This document shows positions 1 to 12,416 of a stretch of DNA of 64,000 bases, piece after piece. The DNA lies in NCBI GenBank assembly GCA_033002965.1, contig JAURVB010007586.1, forward strand, positions 1-64,000. The letters run 5' to 3'. The stretch's first letter is position 1, and every line of letters begins with the position of its first letter. The translations under genes and the position numbers were made by a program. The notes under the pieces were generated by a model, which worked only from the letters and a program-made list of their open reading frames with translations, did not search any database and had not been told where the DNA came from. This DNA is from Piper betle (lineage: Eukaryota > Streptophyta > Magnoliopsida > Piperales > Piperaceae).

Positions 1-178
1 GGCGATGGCCGGAGTTGGAGGAGGAGGTGGAGCTACCATATGTGCCATTGGTGTCACTAGCTGTACCTACCTGATCTTGTTGTATCACAGGCTTATTGAC
101 TGTTGTTGTATGATAAGCATCAAGAGATGAATTATATTGGGGAGTGTCGGAGGGAAGATGTCGAAGAATCATATTGGC
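1..178 (-). CDS. Possible partial exon leaving the left edge
   Basis: Read on the minus strand from about 178 down to 1, one frame stays open over the whole stretch. It gives a hydrophilic Ser/Thr/Gln/Asn-rich peptide (segments such as QANMILRHLPSDTPQYNSS and GTYGSSTSSSNSGH). A possible acceptor (CAAAGCAG) lies just upstream on that strand. The composition is coding-like compared with the very AT-rich DNA to its right. No domain is recognised, and the length is too short to rule out a chance open frame or a transposon remnant. The rest would lie outside the window. Confidence 0.35.
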
Positions 179-990
179 CTGCTTTGGATAAGGCTACAAC
201 TCACAGCAGATAGGTCCATGCGATGCGAGAAATATTTGGCATTGTTCATCAAAATACTGTTAAAAACCTTCCAATAAAAAAAAAGGTGTTGTTAAAAATA
301 AATGTTCATGTAAGGGAAATCTTTCTAACTTGAAATTTATCTTTTACTCCATGCGCTTACTTCACCGGAGAAAATTTACTTTATTAGACATTTTTCTCTC
401 GGTCTTCTCTTACTATTTTTAACAGTAGAAAAAAATTATAATTCTTTTATATTTATAAATATTTGCAAGTGAATATATATTATTTTTTTAATTTTTTCAG
501 TCCATAAATTATTCATTACTCTTAAAACGTAGAGAAAAATAAGGCGGAGAAAAGTGAAATGGAAAATTTTCTTTCCCTATGTTTCTTGGTCAAATTTTTA
601 AAACTCAACTCTAAAAGTCTCTAAATTTAAAATTAAATTTAAAATTTTTCTTCACCATATTAAATTGATGTGGAGAAGATTTAGAGAAAAGTACCATTTT
701 TTTCACTCTATTTCTTTTAAAATATAGAGAAAAACTATTTTTTTTATAGTGTTTCTTAAGTTTCAATATAACTTTAATTTTTTTAATTAATTATTTTAAC
801 CAAGCATACTAATTTACAATAATTTGGGTCACATTATATGAAGAATTTCACATCGACAAGATTTATTGAATGACTTCATTTGACTTTCTAGTTACATGAT
901 AAAAGTTATTTTCTTTAATTTAAATATACCAATTAATAATAATATAGAGACAATATAAATGATTTTCCATAAAAAATCAAGTGTTTATCA
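179..990. other. AT-rich spacer
   Basis: Very AT-rich DNA with many T and A runs and stops in all frames. I see no gene, RNA or clear repeat boundary here. Confidence 0.6.
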
Positions 991-999
991 TTCTATTTT

Positions 1000-1400
1000 A
1001 ATAAATATCATCATCATCATTATCATTTGTTTGATTTTAAAGAATTTAGGTTAGAGTTACAAATTATTTCTTTCCACTTTATCTTATCCTAGAACAAATC
1101 AACGTTAAGTTCAATTTTTCTATGTATCTTTTTATTATCTCAATCTATGTTTTTTTAGGTTTACCACATCCTTTTTAATGCACTAGTAGGATGACATAAT
1201 ATATCTTTTAACAATTGTATTTGAAGGACGTCTTTCTACATGTCCGATCCAACGAAATATGCATTCTCTCATTTTTTTCCTCAATTGGTACTACCAATAA
1301 TTGTGCACATATAATGTTGTTGAGAATTCGGTCCACACATACATCTCAACATCCACATCTCATCTAGTTTTATTTTATCAATATACATTTGTTTTGTTGT
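1000..1400 (-). mobile_element. Decayed LINE (non-LTR) reverse transcriptase C-terminal relic
   Basis: The minus-strand translation, with frame changes and stops, retains the signature tail of plant LINE reverse transcriptases. An EMWMLRCMCG-like stretch comes first, at about 1340-1370. It is followed at about 1200-1275 by RECIFRWIGHVERRPSN, which matches the family pattern MRE-xxRWxGHVxRRP. Towards about 1010-1150 the frame is broken by many stops. No open frame survives, so this is an old, immobile fragment. The ends are not defined; no poly-A tail or target duplication could be seen. Confidence 0.6.
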
Positions 1401-2724
1401 CCAATATTATGTTCTATAGAGCAGTGTTCGGCAAATAACTGTTCTATGGAATTTATCTTTCAGTTTCATAAGAACTTGTTTGTTACATAACACCCATAAA
1501 CAACTCTCTATTTTAGCCATCCAAAAATAATTCTATTCCATGTCCTTATACAAAAGTAAGGAACCAGATCTTAGGTAAGACAAATAGAAAATGTGAGAGA
1601 TGACTCAATAAATGTATAAGCCATTGAGCTCCTTTGAGAATTAACTAATTTGAGTTATAAGTATGAACGACATTCTTTTTAAGAAAGAAGAACAAAAATT
1701 GACTTTAATTCTAATCTAATTGATTGTTTCATAAATGCATTTACAGCATATATGCATAAGTTGAAAGCCTCTTGTATGTTTCGAGGGGTTAATCCACAAC
1801 TATCCCAAAAGGGCCATCTATTGAATCATTGCAATGGATGTACGATCACAAGAGAGAGGGAAGGGATTTTTAAAAGTGAGTTTTTGTGATCCGATTCAAG
1901 AATAAAAAATATTTAAATATTTCATGTTGTTCTATATTTCCTCAAAAATAGTGTTCAACTTAATATATTGTTCGTGTGTTTATGATATTTCAAAGAATGC
2001 GGAGATATTTAAAGAACTTCAACCTAATCAAACAAACGGGGGAGCTAGTATCTAATTTTTGGGCCTCACCCTAATAAACATATATTAAATATTAATATAT
2101 TACCTTCCTTTTAGTTAAATTAAATGGCTCTTTTTTGTGACAAATAACAAAAGTAATCCCACACCGCACATCACAACAAGAGAGAGCATAGCCACATATG
2201 AACACTTGTGGTCATCTGATCCCAAACCCTCTCCTTCATCGTTCTGGACATGTCCGAATACAACGTCCATATCCCCGTACACCGTATTGCCCCAAAAAGG
2301 GTAAACTGTTATCAAAACCACAAGACGAGGCAAAGAGATGGTGTGGTGGGACGTCGGAGAAGAAAACGAGAGGTGAAGAAGAAGCTCCTACCCACCAAGT
2401 CCACACGATCCAATTCTCATATCTTCACTTCCTTTGTCTCTTCCAATCTCACCACTCTTCGCTGATCCGATCCATGCACCTTTCTCACTGTGAAAAAAGA
2501 TAGTCTTTTTATCCTTCCTCGCCATTAAACCAGCTAGTTCTTACCCACTACGGTTAAAGCCTGCAACTGTTGGTTTGCCAGCTTGAATCATGTCGGTGAT
2601 TGCATTTTGTTGGTGACTGAGTGGTAAAAATGCTTTCTTGAGCTGTGTCTGCTACCATGGAGACCTTTCTGTGAAGTTTTTGATTTTTGATTCAGGGTTG
2701 TTCTTGTTGTTTGAGCGAGCTGCC
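1401..2724. other. Spacer and presumed 5' flank of the CaS-like gene
   Basis: AT-rich to about 2150, then more mixed in composition, as expected for a promoter and 5' leader. Short open frames here have no recognisable similarity and are not called. A short ATG open frame at 2657 ends after five codons and would be an upstream ORF if it is transcribed. Confidence 0.4.
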
Positions 2725-5700
2725 ATGTTGCCCGTTTGCTCTACCACGCCTGCGGCGTACGCCCATTGCCAAGTGAGGCCTCTTCCTTTCCAACTTGTTT
2801 GATATTTTTATGATTTGTGTGAGCATTATGTTTCATTTTTTTTGTTGTTGTAAGAATAAGTAGTTTAGTGTTGTTAATTACTGTGGTAATTCATTTTTTA
2901 GGTTGATTTGATTTTTCGGTGCATCTCATCTTTCATAGGGCTAAGCAGTTCAATTTAATCAGATTAGGTGGATTCTTCAAGTCTTTTTAAAGTAAGCAAC
3001 CAATTTTGCTAAATGCATTCTTATCATGAATTTTGTCTGGTTTTTAGGCTTTGCATCATGTTAGCTCAAAACAGTTGTACCATTTTCGCAAGTCAATTGA
3101 GGAATATGGGAACAGCACTGGGGATAGGTCCTTTCTTGCCAAATCGGTTGCATAGTTCTCAAGTTAGTTGCAAGGCAAATGCTTCCAAGTTTGTGAATGC
3201 GGGTATAACTCAAAGTGTTGAGCAATCTGGTTCAATTGACTTTGGTAATCCCCACCCCTTTCGGAATGATTTTGACGCCATTGTGCACAGCCTTTCAGAT
3301 GAGTGCTTTTACAGTGAACCTCAGGAAGGGAGCTATTCTGTTAAGGTAATCGACAGCCTGCCACCTTCCAAAGAGCGTTTATGTTACGTAGAAAGTTCTT
3401 CATTGGTAAATGAAGACACTTTACTCACGAGTGAGGTTACAAGTGTTTCCCCAGTTGAGCTAAGTAGTCAAAATGCCACTGCAGGCCAACTTGAAGAACT
3501 TTCGAACTTGCCTAACGTCATTGAACCAAGGACAGACATAGTAGTATCAGAACGGTCTATACCTGATGCTTTGACAACTTCAAATGCTTCTACCATTGTG
3601 ATCTCGGACAAGCCAACATTGTCTTCTGATTCATTTGATGGTATCAATAATTCATTGTCTCAAGTGAAGGAAGATCTGCTTGGTTTACTATCTGGCATTA
3701 AAGATTCTGTTGATAATTCAATAAATCGAACGAGTGATGCATTTAGGGACACTTTGGATGCAGTAACTTCGTCATTGACAACTACGAAGAAATCTATCGC
3801 AGATTCATTTGACAATTCTATTAGTGGGCTACTTCAATCTGGCAGTAAAACTGGAGAATTAGCTGACACTAAATTAACTGATATAACAAAGGATCTCAGA
3901 GATAATGCTTCAAAAGTTGGTATATTTGTGGTGGATACTCTAAGAAATGGAATAGTGGCAGTAGAAGATTATTTGGGGAAAGGTTCAAGTTTTCTTGTTA
4001 GTTCGTATCAATCAACCAAACTTTTGCTTCCCCCAGAAATTCTGGAAGCTGTAAATTCATCTGAGCAGAATGTTGTTAAGACCTTACAGCCTGTCAAAGT
4101 GGCCTTAGATCAGGTATTTACTTTCAGCTTTTTAAAGGTGTTTTATTGTGTATTTTTCTCTTACATGTGATATCCCTGGATGTAAACAGGTGCCCATTGC
4201 TCTTGAAAGATTGGAGAAGTTCCTTGGTTTTGATCCAAATGATCCAATTGTGCCATTTTTTTTCTTCATTGGAGGATCTGTGATTCTAGTGTATGGTGCT
4301 TTGTTTTTTTCTCTTCTGTTAATTTAACATTGAACTTTTTCTTTACTCTCTTCGGTTACCTATATTGGACTGTAGCTGTGGACAGGATTTCCTTTAGGGT
4401 AATCAAATATGGCGGATATGCCGGAGATTTATCTCCTGCATCAACTCTGGAACTACTTTCTGGAGATGATAGTGCTATACTAGTTGACATCCGACCTGAG
4501 GCAAGAAATTTTTCCTCTATTTGTCTTTAATTCATGTAAATCCCTTATCTAGCCTACTTTCAGAAATTTATGGCTCATTAATGCTGAAAAAAATACAACT
4601 AAAGTTGTATCTATTATAAGTCTGCATCACTCAAATGGTGAATGCATTTGGCAGATTTTGAGAGATAAAGATGGCATACCTGATATTCGTCGTGGAACCA
4701 GGTTTAGATATACAAGTGTTACCGTTCCTGAGGTCAGTCTTATTTCCCTGAGTCTAAGATATTGTCAATGCCAATATATAAGGATAACAATGCATGCTTT
4801 CCTCTAATAGAAAAGGATATGTTAGCAGATGCACAAAGTGCGTTTTTGCTGGCTAAGAATCTCCTTTTGGTCCATAGGCCAATTGAAGAACTGGACCAAT
4901 GTCTAAAGTCATTGTGGACATGAGATAGTTAATAGGATGTTTTGAGCGGGTGAAAAGTAGGAAGTATTTTTTCTGTTTTGTTCAACACTGAGCACTACGA
5001 GTCTCTATTCCTTTTACCTTTCTCGAAATGTAGAATTGGATAATAGCAGTTTGTTTTTTTAAGATTTTTTACATATGTTGAAGTGACAAACAAACTGCAA
5101 AAATATTCTAAATTATCAGGTAAATGGTTCCATAAAGAAGCTTTTGAAGAGTAGTAGAGATGTTGAAGATGCCCTGCTTGCGGTTATTATCAAAAACCTG
5201 AAAATTGTTCAGGCGAGTTGTCTTGTCATCCTGCCTGGCATAATGACCTTTACGCTCTAGTTATATGTTAAGAGCTATAAATAACTGAGCTGTTGCCTTT
5301 TGTTTCTATTTTCCTCCTAATTATAGGACAGATCTAAGGTCATAATTCTGGATACAAATGGTTCACAATCTAAAAGTGTCGCAAGATCCTTGAGAAAGCT
5401 TGGCTTGAAGGTAACCGTGGATACTGGAGTGTTTGTAATTACTTGGGTTTTGTAGCTACAATATTTCCTTTCTCTTTTCAGTTCCTTGTAACTGATTTTT
5501 TTCATGATGCAGGAACCTTATCTTGTTGATGGTGGCTTTGGTTCGTGGGTTAAGGAAGGATTAAGCACTAAAGAAAACAAAGCTGGAACTGCTTTGACTA
5601 TCTTGATCGAGGTGCTGTTTCAATATCATCCTAGAGTCAGCTCCCCTTATGAACTTGCCGACTAATATGTTATGTGGCACTTGGTACATGATTTCCATGG

Positions 5701-7073
5701 GATTAGTCATAGTGGTGTAAAATTTGACAAGGTAGTCCTTGGTGGTGTTTATGTTTTGATTTTTGTTTTTCGGGTATAGGATACTGAGGCCATATTGGAG
5801 GAGATAAAACCTACCCCATTGAAGATTCTTGGCTTTGGTCTGGTAAGAATTTTCACTCATCTTCCCATTCAATAAATTGAATGATTTGTGGGTCACTCAT
5901 TAAAGCTCCGTATATGCATATGCTCTCTTGCATTCTCTCACTACAATCAATTTTCCCTATTTGTTAGAGATAATAGGCTGCTTTGAAGGTTCTCATTGAG
6001 TCCAAATCAATAAATCTTTCCTACTTCCAAGTGTTAAAACTTTTATATTTGGTTTTCTGTGCAGGGTTTGCTTGCTGGTGGCTATGCATTGCTTGGTGAG
6101 TTCTCATAAAAGTTATATTCTATAGATTTCATTAAAAAGTCTTTTCTGAATGTGTTAATCTTCAAAGTTCTTAATGAAATTATTTATATACATTGGTGTT
6201 CCCGTCCATGTTAAATTTTATAGAAACTGAAACTGATTTTGTGGACTTTAGAAAATGAATTAGTAGACTCTTTTTTCAGAATAACAAAACCTTGCAGTTG
6301 CTTTTAAACATTTAGAGTGGAGAATCTACTCAGTGCCTTTTACATGTTTCTACGAACTAATGGTCATTAGCTTATACACTCTTTGGGATGGGAGGGGTTG
6401 AGTCTTTTGTGACGCAAATTACATGTTATTATATTTTAGGCTGGACTTGTAAAAGCAGGTCAGTTGCAGTCATACAAGCATAAAAAAGCTGTCTTAATTT
6501 GCTGTTTGATTGCAGAATGGGAGAAAACGCTGCAAATTATTGGTCTCGTTGGTCTTGGACAGGTAATGCAATTCTCTTCCAAGCCTAGCTCAATAAAGTT
6601 GCATTATGTTATCTTCTTGTTGATTGTGAAGTATACTATCGCTTGATTATTGTTCTAAATGTTTGTAGAGTATCTATCGAAGAGTATCATCTTATGAGAA
6701 TGTAGAGGACTTGAGGCAAGATTTGAGGTACCTATCTTGCATTTTGATTGACTTTAAAACAAACTCAACTTGTTATTCTTGTTTAAGCTAATATGCTCTA
6801 ATTCACGAAATGTTATTCGTGTTTTGTTGGTGACGCAAAAATTTCAGAAGGATGATGACTCCAGTAAGCTTGGGAGGCCAGGCAATATCTTGGGCAGCTG
6901 GGAAATTAGAACCCAACAATATTGGACTCCCCACCTCTCCTTCATCAACCGCAGTTCAAATTAGAGTCCTGCAAGCAGCTGCAAAGCATGAATCCCGGCC
7001 ATCAGATGCAGAGAACTCTCAAGACTCGGGATCTACACCAACCGGGGAGACTTTGGACCTCTCTGAAGCATAG
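2725..7073 (+). CDS. CaS-like chloroplast protein with rhodanese-like domain
   Basis: Recognised as the plant protein related to the thylakoid calcium-sensing receptor CaS (Arabidopsis At3g59780 type), predicted to sit in chloroplast membranes. Exons: 3048-4113, 4190-4290, 4386-4500, 4655-4732, 5120-5212, 5327-5410, 5513-5611, 5780-5842, 6065-6095, 6516-6562, 6669-6727, 6848-7073, plus a short first exon from ATG 2725. The order is: a Ser-rich N-terminal region with plastid-targeting character, amphipathic repeats around SLSQVKEDLLGLLSGIKDS, a membrane segment (PFFFFIGGSVILV), a rhodanese-like fold from LLSGDDSAILVDIRPE to YLVDGGFGSWVKEG, a second hydrophobic part (LGFGLGLLAGGYALLEW), and a conserved tail (PTSPSS...LQAAAKHES). 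No catalytic Cys is seen in the active-loop position (YLVDGGFGSW), so sulfurtransferase activity is unlikely. With a 32-nt first exon the product is about 697 aa, near the family size. The first junction is uncertain (see findings). Confidence 0.9.
4501..4654 (+). other. GC-AG intron in the CaS-like gene
   Basis: The upstream exon ends ...CGACCTGAG and the intron starts gcaaga and ends tttggcag. The downstream exon reads ILRDKDGIPD in frame, as in the family. No GT donor nearby keeps the frame, because reading on reaches TAA within about 30 bases. The donor is therefore GC, with the AG|GCAAG consensus typical of GC-AG introns. Confidence 0.8.
5213..5326 (+). other. Second GC-AG intron in the CaS-like gene
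   Basis: The exon ending ...AAAATTGTTCAG (KIVQ) is followed by gcgagt, and the next exon begins GACAGATCT (DRS) after ttatag. The flanking phase-0 codons join as KIVQ-DRSKVI, the family pattern. The nearest GT, four bases further in, would break the frame. Confidence 0.8.
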
Positions 7074-7959
7074 ATGTATACTTTTGTATGCTACATGAGA
7101 GATGATCCAGACGAGGTGGAAATAAACATTTGCAGTGAAACATTTCTGAGTCTCTTTTGCATCAACCCATTTCTCACCTTCACACGGGAATGCTCTGTAA
7201 TATAAGAAATAGTAGTAAACTCGATTAATTTCGCTGTTTCTACTGCTCATGTATATTTTCCACTCTGATAATAATTATGTAATTGGAGAGAATGTATATA
7301 TAATCAGATATCCTGAGACAGCTGTGTAGAAGCACTCGGTGATACTTCAAATGTTGCCAGAATAATGCTTCCAAAGTTCAGTATATTCCCCAATTTCTCT
7401 ACTTTGTTCTCTTCGTCCTATATATTTCCAAGTATCAAGGTCTACAAGAAGACAACAGCTCAATGGTTTTCTGGTTCAAAATCTACACAGCTCCACGTAT
7501 AAATGGATGGGTCAAAAACAAAGATAACCAGTAAGCCATTTCCTGTCCTGATCGCAAACAAGAGCAGGATGAAACAGGGGAATAAGCCCCTGCAAATTAA
7601 AGGAATCAAGGATTTACAAAAAGAAGTCATTGGACAACTCACTAGTTCTGCTTCTCGAAGACAATGTTTTATGATTATGTGAAGGCTAAAAATTATTATC
7701 GCTGGACTGGACATATGAGAAGGTCTTAGTAAATGCTACTGTTCATCAGCTTCAAGACATGCTTCCTTTACATGAGGTGATGGGCAGCCGGCTTCTCGTC
7801 CAAGAATACATGATTTACACGCACAATTACACATTACAGTCACTTCTCTCCACCTTTTAAGTTCAAACAAACGAAAACACTAGATCTGAATTTTGTTCTG
7901 ACAATTGCAAGAAAACAATGGCCACAAAAGCAAAGTACGGCAGATAAGATACTCATCCA
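7074..7959. other. Convergent 3' intergenic region
   Basis: Lies between the tail-to-tail CaS-like and FAM133-like genes. It should hold both 3' UTRs; AT-rich polyadenylation-type sequence follows the stop at 7073. No gene or repeat is recognised. Confidence 0.5.
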
Positions 7960-9893
7960 TCACCCCTTCGCACCGCCAAAGAATCTAGAGAGAGGCAATG
8001 GACCAGCATCATCACTGTCACTGCTTGAATGTTTCGATCTGTGTTTTCTACTTTTCTTATGTCTCTTTGATCTCAATCTTGACTTCCTTGCTTCTCTTCG
8101 TCTTCACTGCTTGAAGATTCAGACAAACTGGAGGAACTAGAATCAGACTTTCTCCTAGAATGCTGAAAAAAAAAGACTTTAATTCAAAAAATAATTTGCA
8201 AAAATACCCAAGTCACAAGTCGCAGATTGCTCAAAAGAAACATATGCTTTTGTCGAGGAACAGTAAGTACTAAATAAAAAAACTAATCCAAAGGTTGGAC
8301 ACTATAAGAATCAGCCCAATGCTCATATGCTTAAACGTCAGCACCCCCAGAATACTGCAAACGTGCTACTGTCAAATTTGAAACATTCATAACAAATGTG
8401 CACCTTCCTCTTTTTGCTGCTCTTTTTTCATCCTTCAATTTTTTATCTGCAAACATGCTCTTCCATTTAGAAAAAAAGATTAACAAAAATGTTAAACTAT
8501 AACAACTCAGACAAATAAGTCCAAACCCCAACCTTTCTTGCGCTCAGACTTAGTTCCAGAGTGGTTACTTCCCATTGAGAGCTTGCTTGCTCTTTCAGCA
8601 TCTAACTGAGCTCTATATTCCTTCATCATCTTATCTTTATCCGCCTCCAATTCATCTTTTTTTAGTTCATCCTCCTAGAAATATTACTCGTTATATAGCA
8701 GTAAAACTAATAAAGAACAGTCATCTTCATACATATATATATATATATATATAAAACAAAAAAAATACATTTAAGTTTTAATGGCATTAACAGTAGATAT
8801 TAGATGGCATTTTATATCTATAGATAAAGAAATTTATCCATTAATGCAATACAAGAAAGAAGCCAATACAATAAACCACTAACATGATTGTTTTGGTAAT
8901 TTTCATCTGAAAAACCAAGAATAGACTTTAGGGGAATACAGAATTTGAAGGGAGGGAAAAAGAGCATAGAGCACAATATTTATAGATAACATTAATAAAT
9001 TACCATCGTACCTTTTGTTTCTTCTTAAACTCCTCCCACGTAATTGTATGAGAAGTGTTCAAACTGGCCAAACGAGCCGCATGCCACTCTGGTGAATGAA
9101 AAGAACCATCCGTCTGTGACACTCCTAATCAGAATAATTCACGAAAACAAAAACAATACCAAAAACTAGCATGTCGGAGCATCTTCCCCTCAAAGGAACT
9201 CAGACACATACGAGTCAATAGGCACCTCTACTAAACTAGAACCATTTTAATCACATCCAAAAATAATAGCAATAATAGATAAGATTACATCTACTATCTT
9301 TACGGTTACATACAATTACAAGAAGCTAATTAGCCTCTCTTCCACATTTATCATGCATAGCAACAATGTTAGAGCAAGGACATCTTCAACCTTCTTTTTT
9401 GTAAGAAGCAAAGGTGGATTGACTGTTAAAAAATCATTTTCATTATTATGTGGAAGAAGCTACTCCTGATCCTAGAAACCTATTCCCAAGCACAAACAAC
9501 AATTTTAATGGGAAATTTTTTTTTCTCAATACATAGAGATGAACACCCAACTCTTTAATTCCCCTAAGTTGCCACACAAACAATCTATGTCTCAACACAT
9601 TCAAAACAAAATTTAGCATGAAACAGGATTGTTCTGGCACGCAAAATTTCGTTCAAAACACGCCCAATTTTTTTCCATCAAATGCTCCAAAATCGAAACT
9701 TTCCCCGCCACCGCAGCACACAACAACCTCTCACAAAAGAAGTTGAAAAGCTGATGAACAAACTTAGAGGCAAAAAGAGGAAGGAGCGGTATGAAAGGGG
9801 ACGAACCATGCCATCCTCGACCTCTTCGGGTACGCCGGAGTTGGATCCGAGCCTCGCCCGCTGCATCGCCTTGTACGCCTGGTTCTTCCCCAT
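7960..9893 (-). CDS. FAM133-like Lys/Ser-rich protein (frame breaks in 3' half)
   Basis: Minus-strand exons 9893-9807, 9113-9012, 8674-8533, 8446-8404 and 8162-7960, all with GT-AG borders. Exon 1 starts MGKNQAYKAMQRARLG and exon 2 carries DGSFHSPEWHAARLASL, the hallmark of the plant protein family annotated as FAM133-like. Exon 3 is a charged helix (ADKDKMMKEYRAQLDAERASKL). The last exon encodes a Ser run, an Arg/Lys-Ser region and the conserved end GPLPLSRFFGGAKG. Members are small, probably nuclear, basic RS-like proteins of unknown role. Here the exon 4-5 junction is one base short, and a second base is missing near 8090-8101 (after SSEDEE), so the strict translation does not reach the conserved C-terminus. 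Restoring two bases would give about 192 aa. The start is the first ATG and fits the family N-terminus exactly. Confidence 0.8.
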
Positions 9894-12416
9894 CTCCTTC
9901 GCCTCCCCCCCCTCCCCGCCCCCTATACCAGCACCAATCGATGCAAAGATTGGATCTTTTTGCGGTGGAGAGATTGGGGATTGGAGGTGGGGAAGGAGTG
10001 ATATTGGGGAAGAAGAAGACGAACGGCGAGATGGAGATCTGAAACGGTCCCCGCTTGTCCGACGAACGGACAACCGTTGGACGATTAGGGAGGGAATCGG
10101 ACGAGCCCAAATTTGGATCACATACGTGATAACGTTGTTTATGGTCAAAAGTTAAAATTTTATTTTTATCTCATATTTATTATATTATTATTTAATTATA
10201 AATATTAATTATTTTTTGGATAACTAATATCTCATTCCATGTGACACAATTCATAAATGAGTAAAAACAACCAATACAAGTTGGTTACATTCCACGTGTC
10301 TTTCACCCAAGTAACAAGGAAGATTTTTTTTTATACTCGTATGTGCTCCAGGTTTGGACTCGATTTGAATCATTTAGTTCTTTTTATGTACTATGAGATA
10401 AAATTAATTATAAAATTTTAAATAGTTTAATTTCAATTTAATCATATGCTAAAGAGTTTATACCAGATCAAAATTAATATATTATCATGTAAAACTATTA
10501 TTTATAATATAATTAAATTTATTATTTTTTATATATTATATATATATAGAGAGATATAAAAATATGTAAACTATTGGATTTGATATAAATTATCAAACTT
10601 TGAATTGAATCGAGCCAAATAGAAGTGTGCCCGTGCTCATTTTTGTGTCAAACGAAATCGAACAAGTTTTGAGTCAATTTAGTTTGATAGATGAGTTGGC
10701 ACCCTTCATGTATTATTTACAAAAGTGAGGGGACCTGAATCGGACGCCTCTAAATAGGTGTCTCCAAATACCAATGTCATCTTCCTCAAAATCTCTATGA
10801 TTTCTAGCGTTTCCTTTTTTTTTAAAAAGTATTCACCCTTTGATTATAATTTTGTCAATTTAGCTATTTTTAAAAGAGAAATTTTGATACATAACTATTT
10901 ATAATATTTTCCCTTTTCTTTAACCTTAATAAAAATTATTTCTCGACTATTGTTGTACTTCAAAAAGTTATTGACGAACTAATTCTAACAAAATCACAAA
11001 AAGTCAATAATTTTATCATAACTTATTTTTCAATTGATTTAAAGCTTTTCATTTTTTTAAATTTGACCTATGTCATAATCATAATTTATAACATGACCTA
11101 TGAAATAAGTATGATTCTCAAACATAAATAACTTGGATTGAGGAGGGGCGGGGAGGAAGCATACCCCCACCAAGGAAGCATGTTCTCTATTTCCCTTTCC
11201 ACCCTTCTTATTCACCAACTGCAGCCCTTCTCTCGTGCACATCCGACTACTTGATAAATGTATAAGTATGCAGTTTGTGATTCAGAATCCCATGGTTGCC
11301 GACATTAGGAGATGATCATAACAATTGTATTATTGCCCTAGTTGTACAGCACTCATGAAGCCAATTGAACTTACTCTGTTAATTCACTGCTTCAAAAACA
11401 ATATAAGGATCAGCCACAGCATGAAAAGATGATAAGAATGCATTTTGGGATTAGTCTTAAAGAGTATGTTTTCCTAAGCATTTGCAGTACGCACCTGATG
11501 AACCTGGAGGACCCAGTTTCCAGTATGTGTGATCATATTCACGTCGAAGCAAAGCAAGCTCTTCTGTGCTGCTTTTTCTCTGTCCATGATTATCCACGTA
11601 CCAGTATTATTTTTCTTCCAAGGCATGTAACAGTATATGATTATAAACCATTGACAACTTTGGAACTCTTGTTATGATACAAGATGCCTGGAACGTTTCA
11701 AGATATAATATGAGGTAGCAATGGCTTGTGTTCTTGATGCTTGCAGAGAGACAAGTGGCCGACACTCTTTCAAAAGGAAAATGCCTAATACATACATATG
11801 AAGAACAGATCATATATACATGCCATCGGACCTGCAAAGGGTCAACTGCCTGGCCCTTCCTATTATTTCTGAACATTGTCATGCCCACGCTGATAAAGAT
11901 AACTCCAGACTCCAGAAATAGGAGAATTCAAAGCCACTAAATTAGACACTCGTTATCTCAAGTTTAGACATTAAAACTGGACATTTTGCTCCATCATAAA
12001 CTAAATTAGAGATTTAATTTAAAGAGATGATAAACAGCCTACTAATTGTGGGAGAAACTTTACAAAAGCTGGCATTTTTTGTCGTCAGTTGAAACATGGC
12101 CTTGCTCTGTGCAAATGGGCAATGGCAGCGGTCTTGATTCTTGAGCTAACTGCCCTTGTCTGCAATGTCGACTAGAATGATCTACATCAACTTTTCTTTT
12201 CTTTTTTTCCAATTCAACTTTTTACATATAAAATCCTGTCTCCTAATTTGTTCTCCTTTGTTGCCTGATTATGAAAATCAAAAAATCATATATGTATTGA
12301 ACATGCATTAACAAATTTATCAAGCTTCATTAATTATAATCCCATCGTCTTCCCCACTCCAACACTTCATACTTCAAACAGCGTTCTTCCTCTTCTTCAT
12401 AGATGACATTGTGACA
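9894..12416. other. Divergent intergenic region with promoter flanks
   Basis: AT-rich DNA between the divergently transcribed FAM133-like and formin genes. About 10340-10720 resembles the dispersed family with words like tttggactcgatttga and gagtcaatttag that recurs at 17705-17850, 41684-42186 and 50290-50720. Short open frames at 11057-11242, 11429-11677 and 11607-11940 have no recognisable similarity and are not called. Confidence 0.4.
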
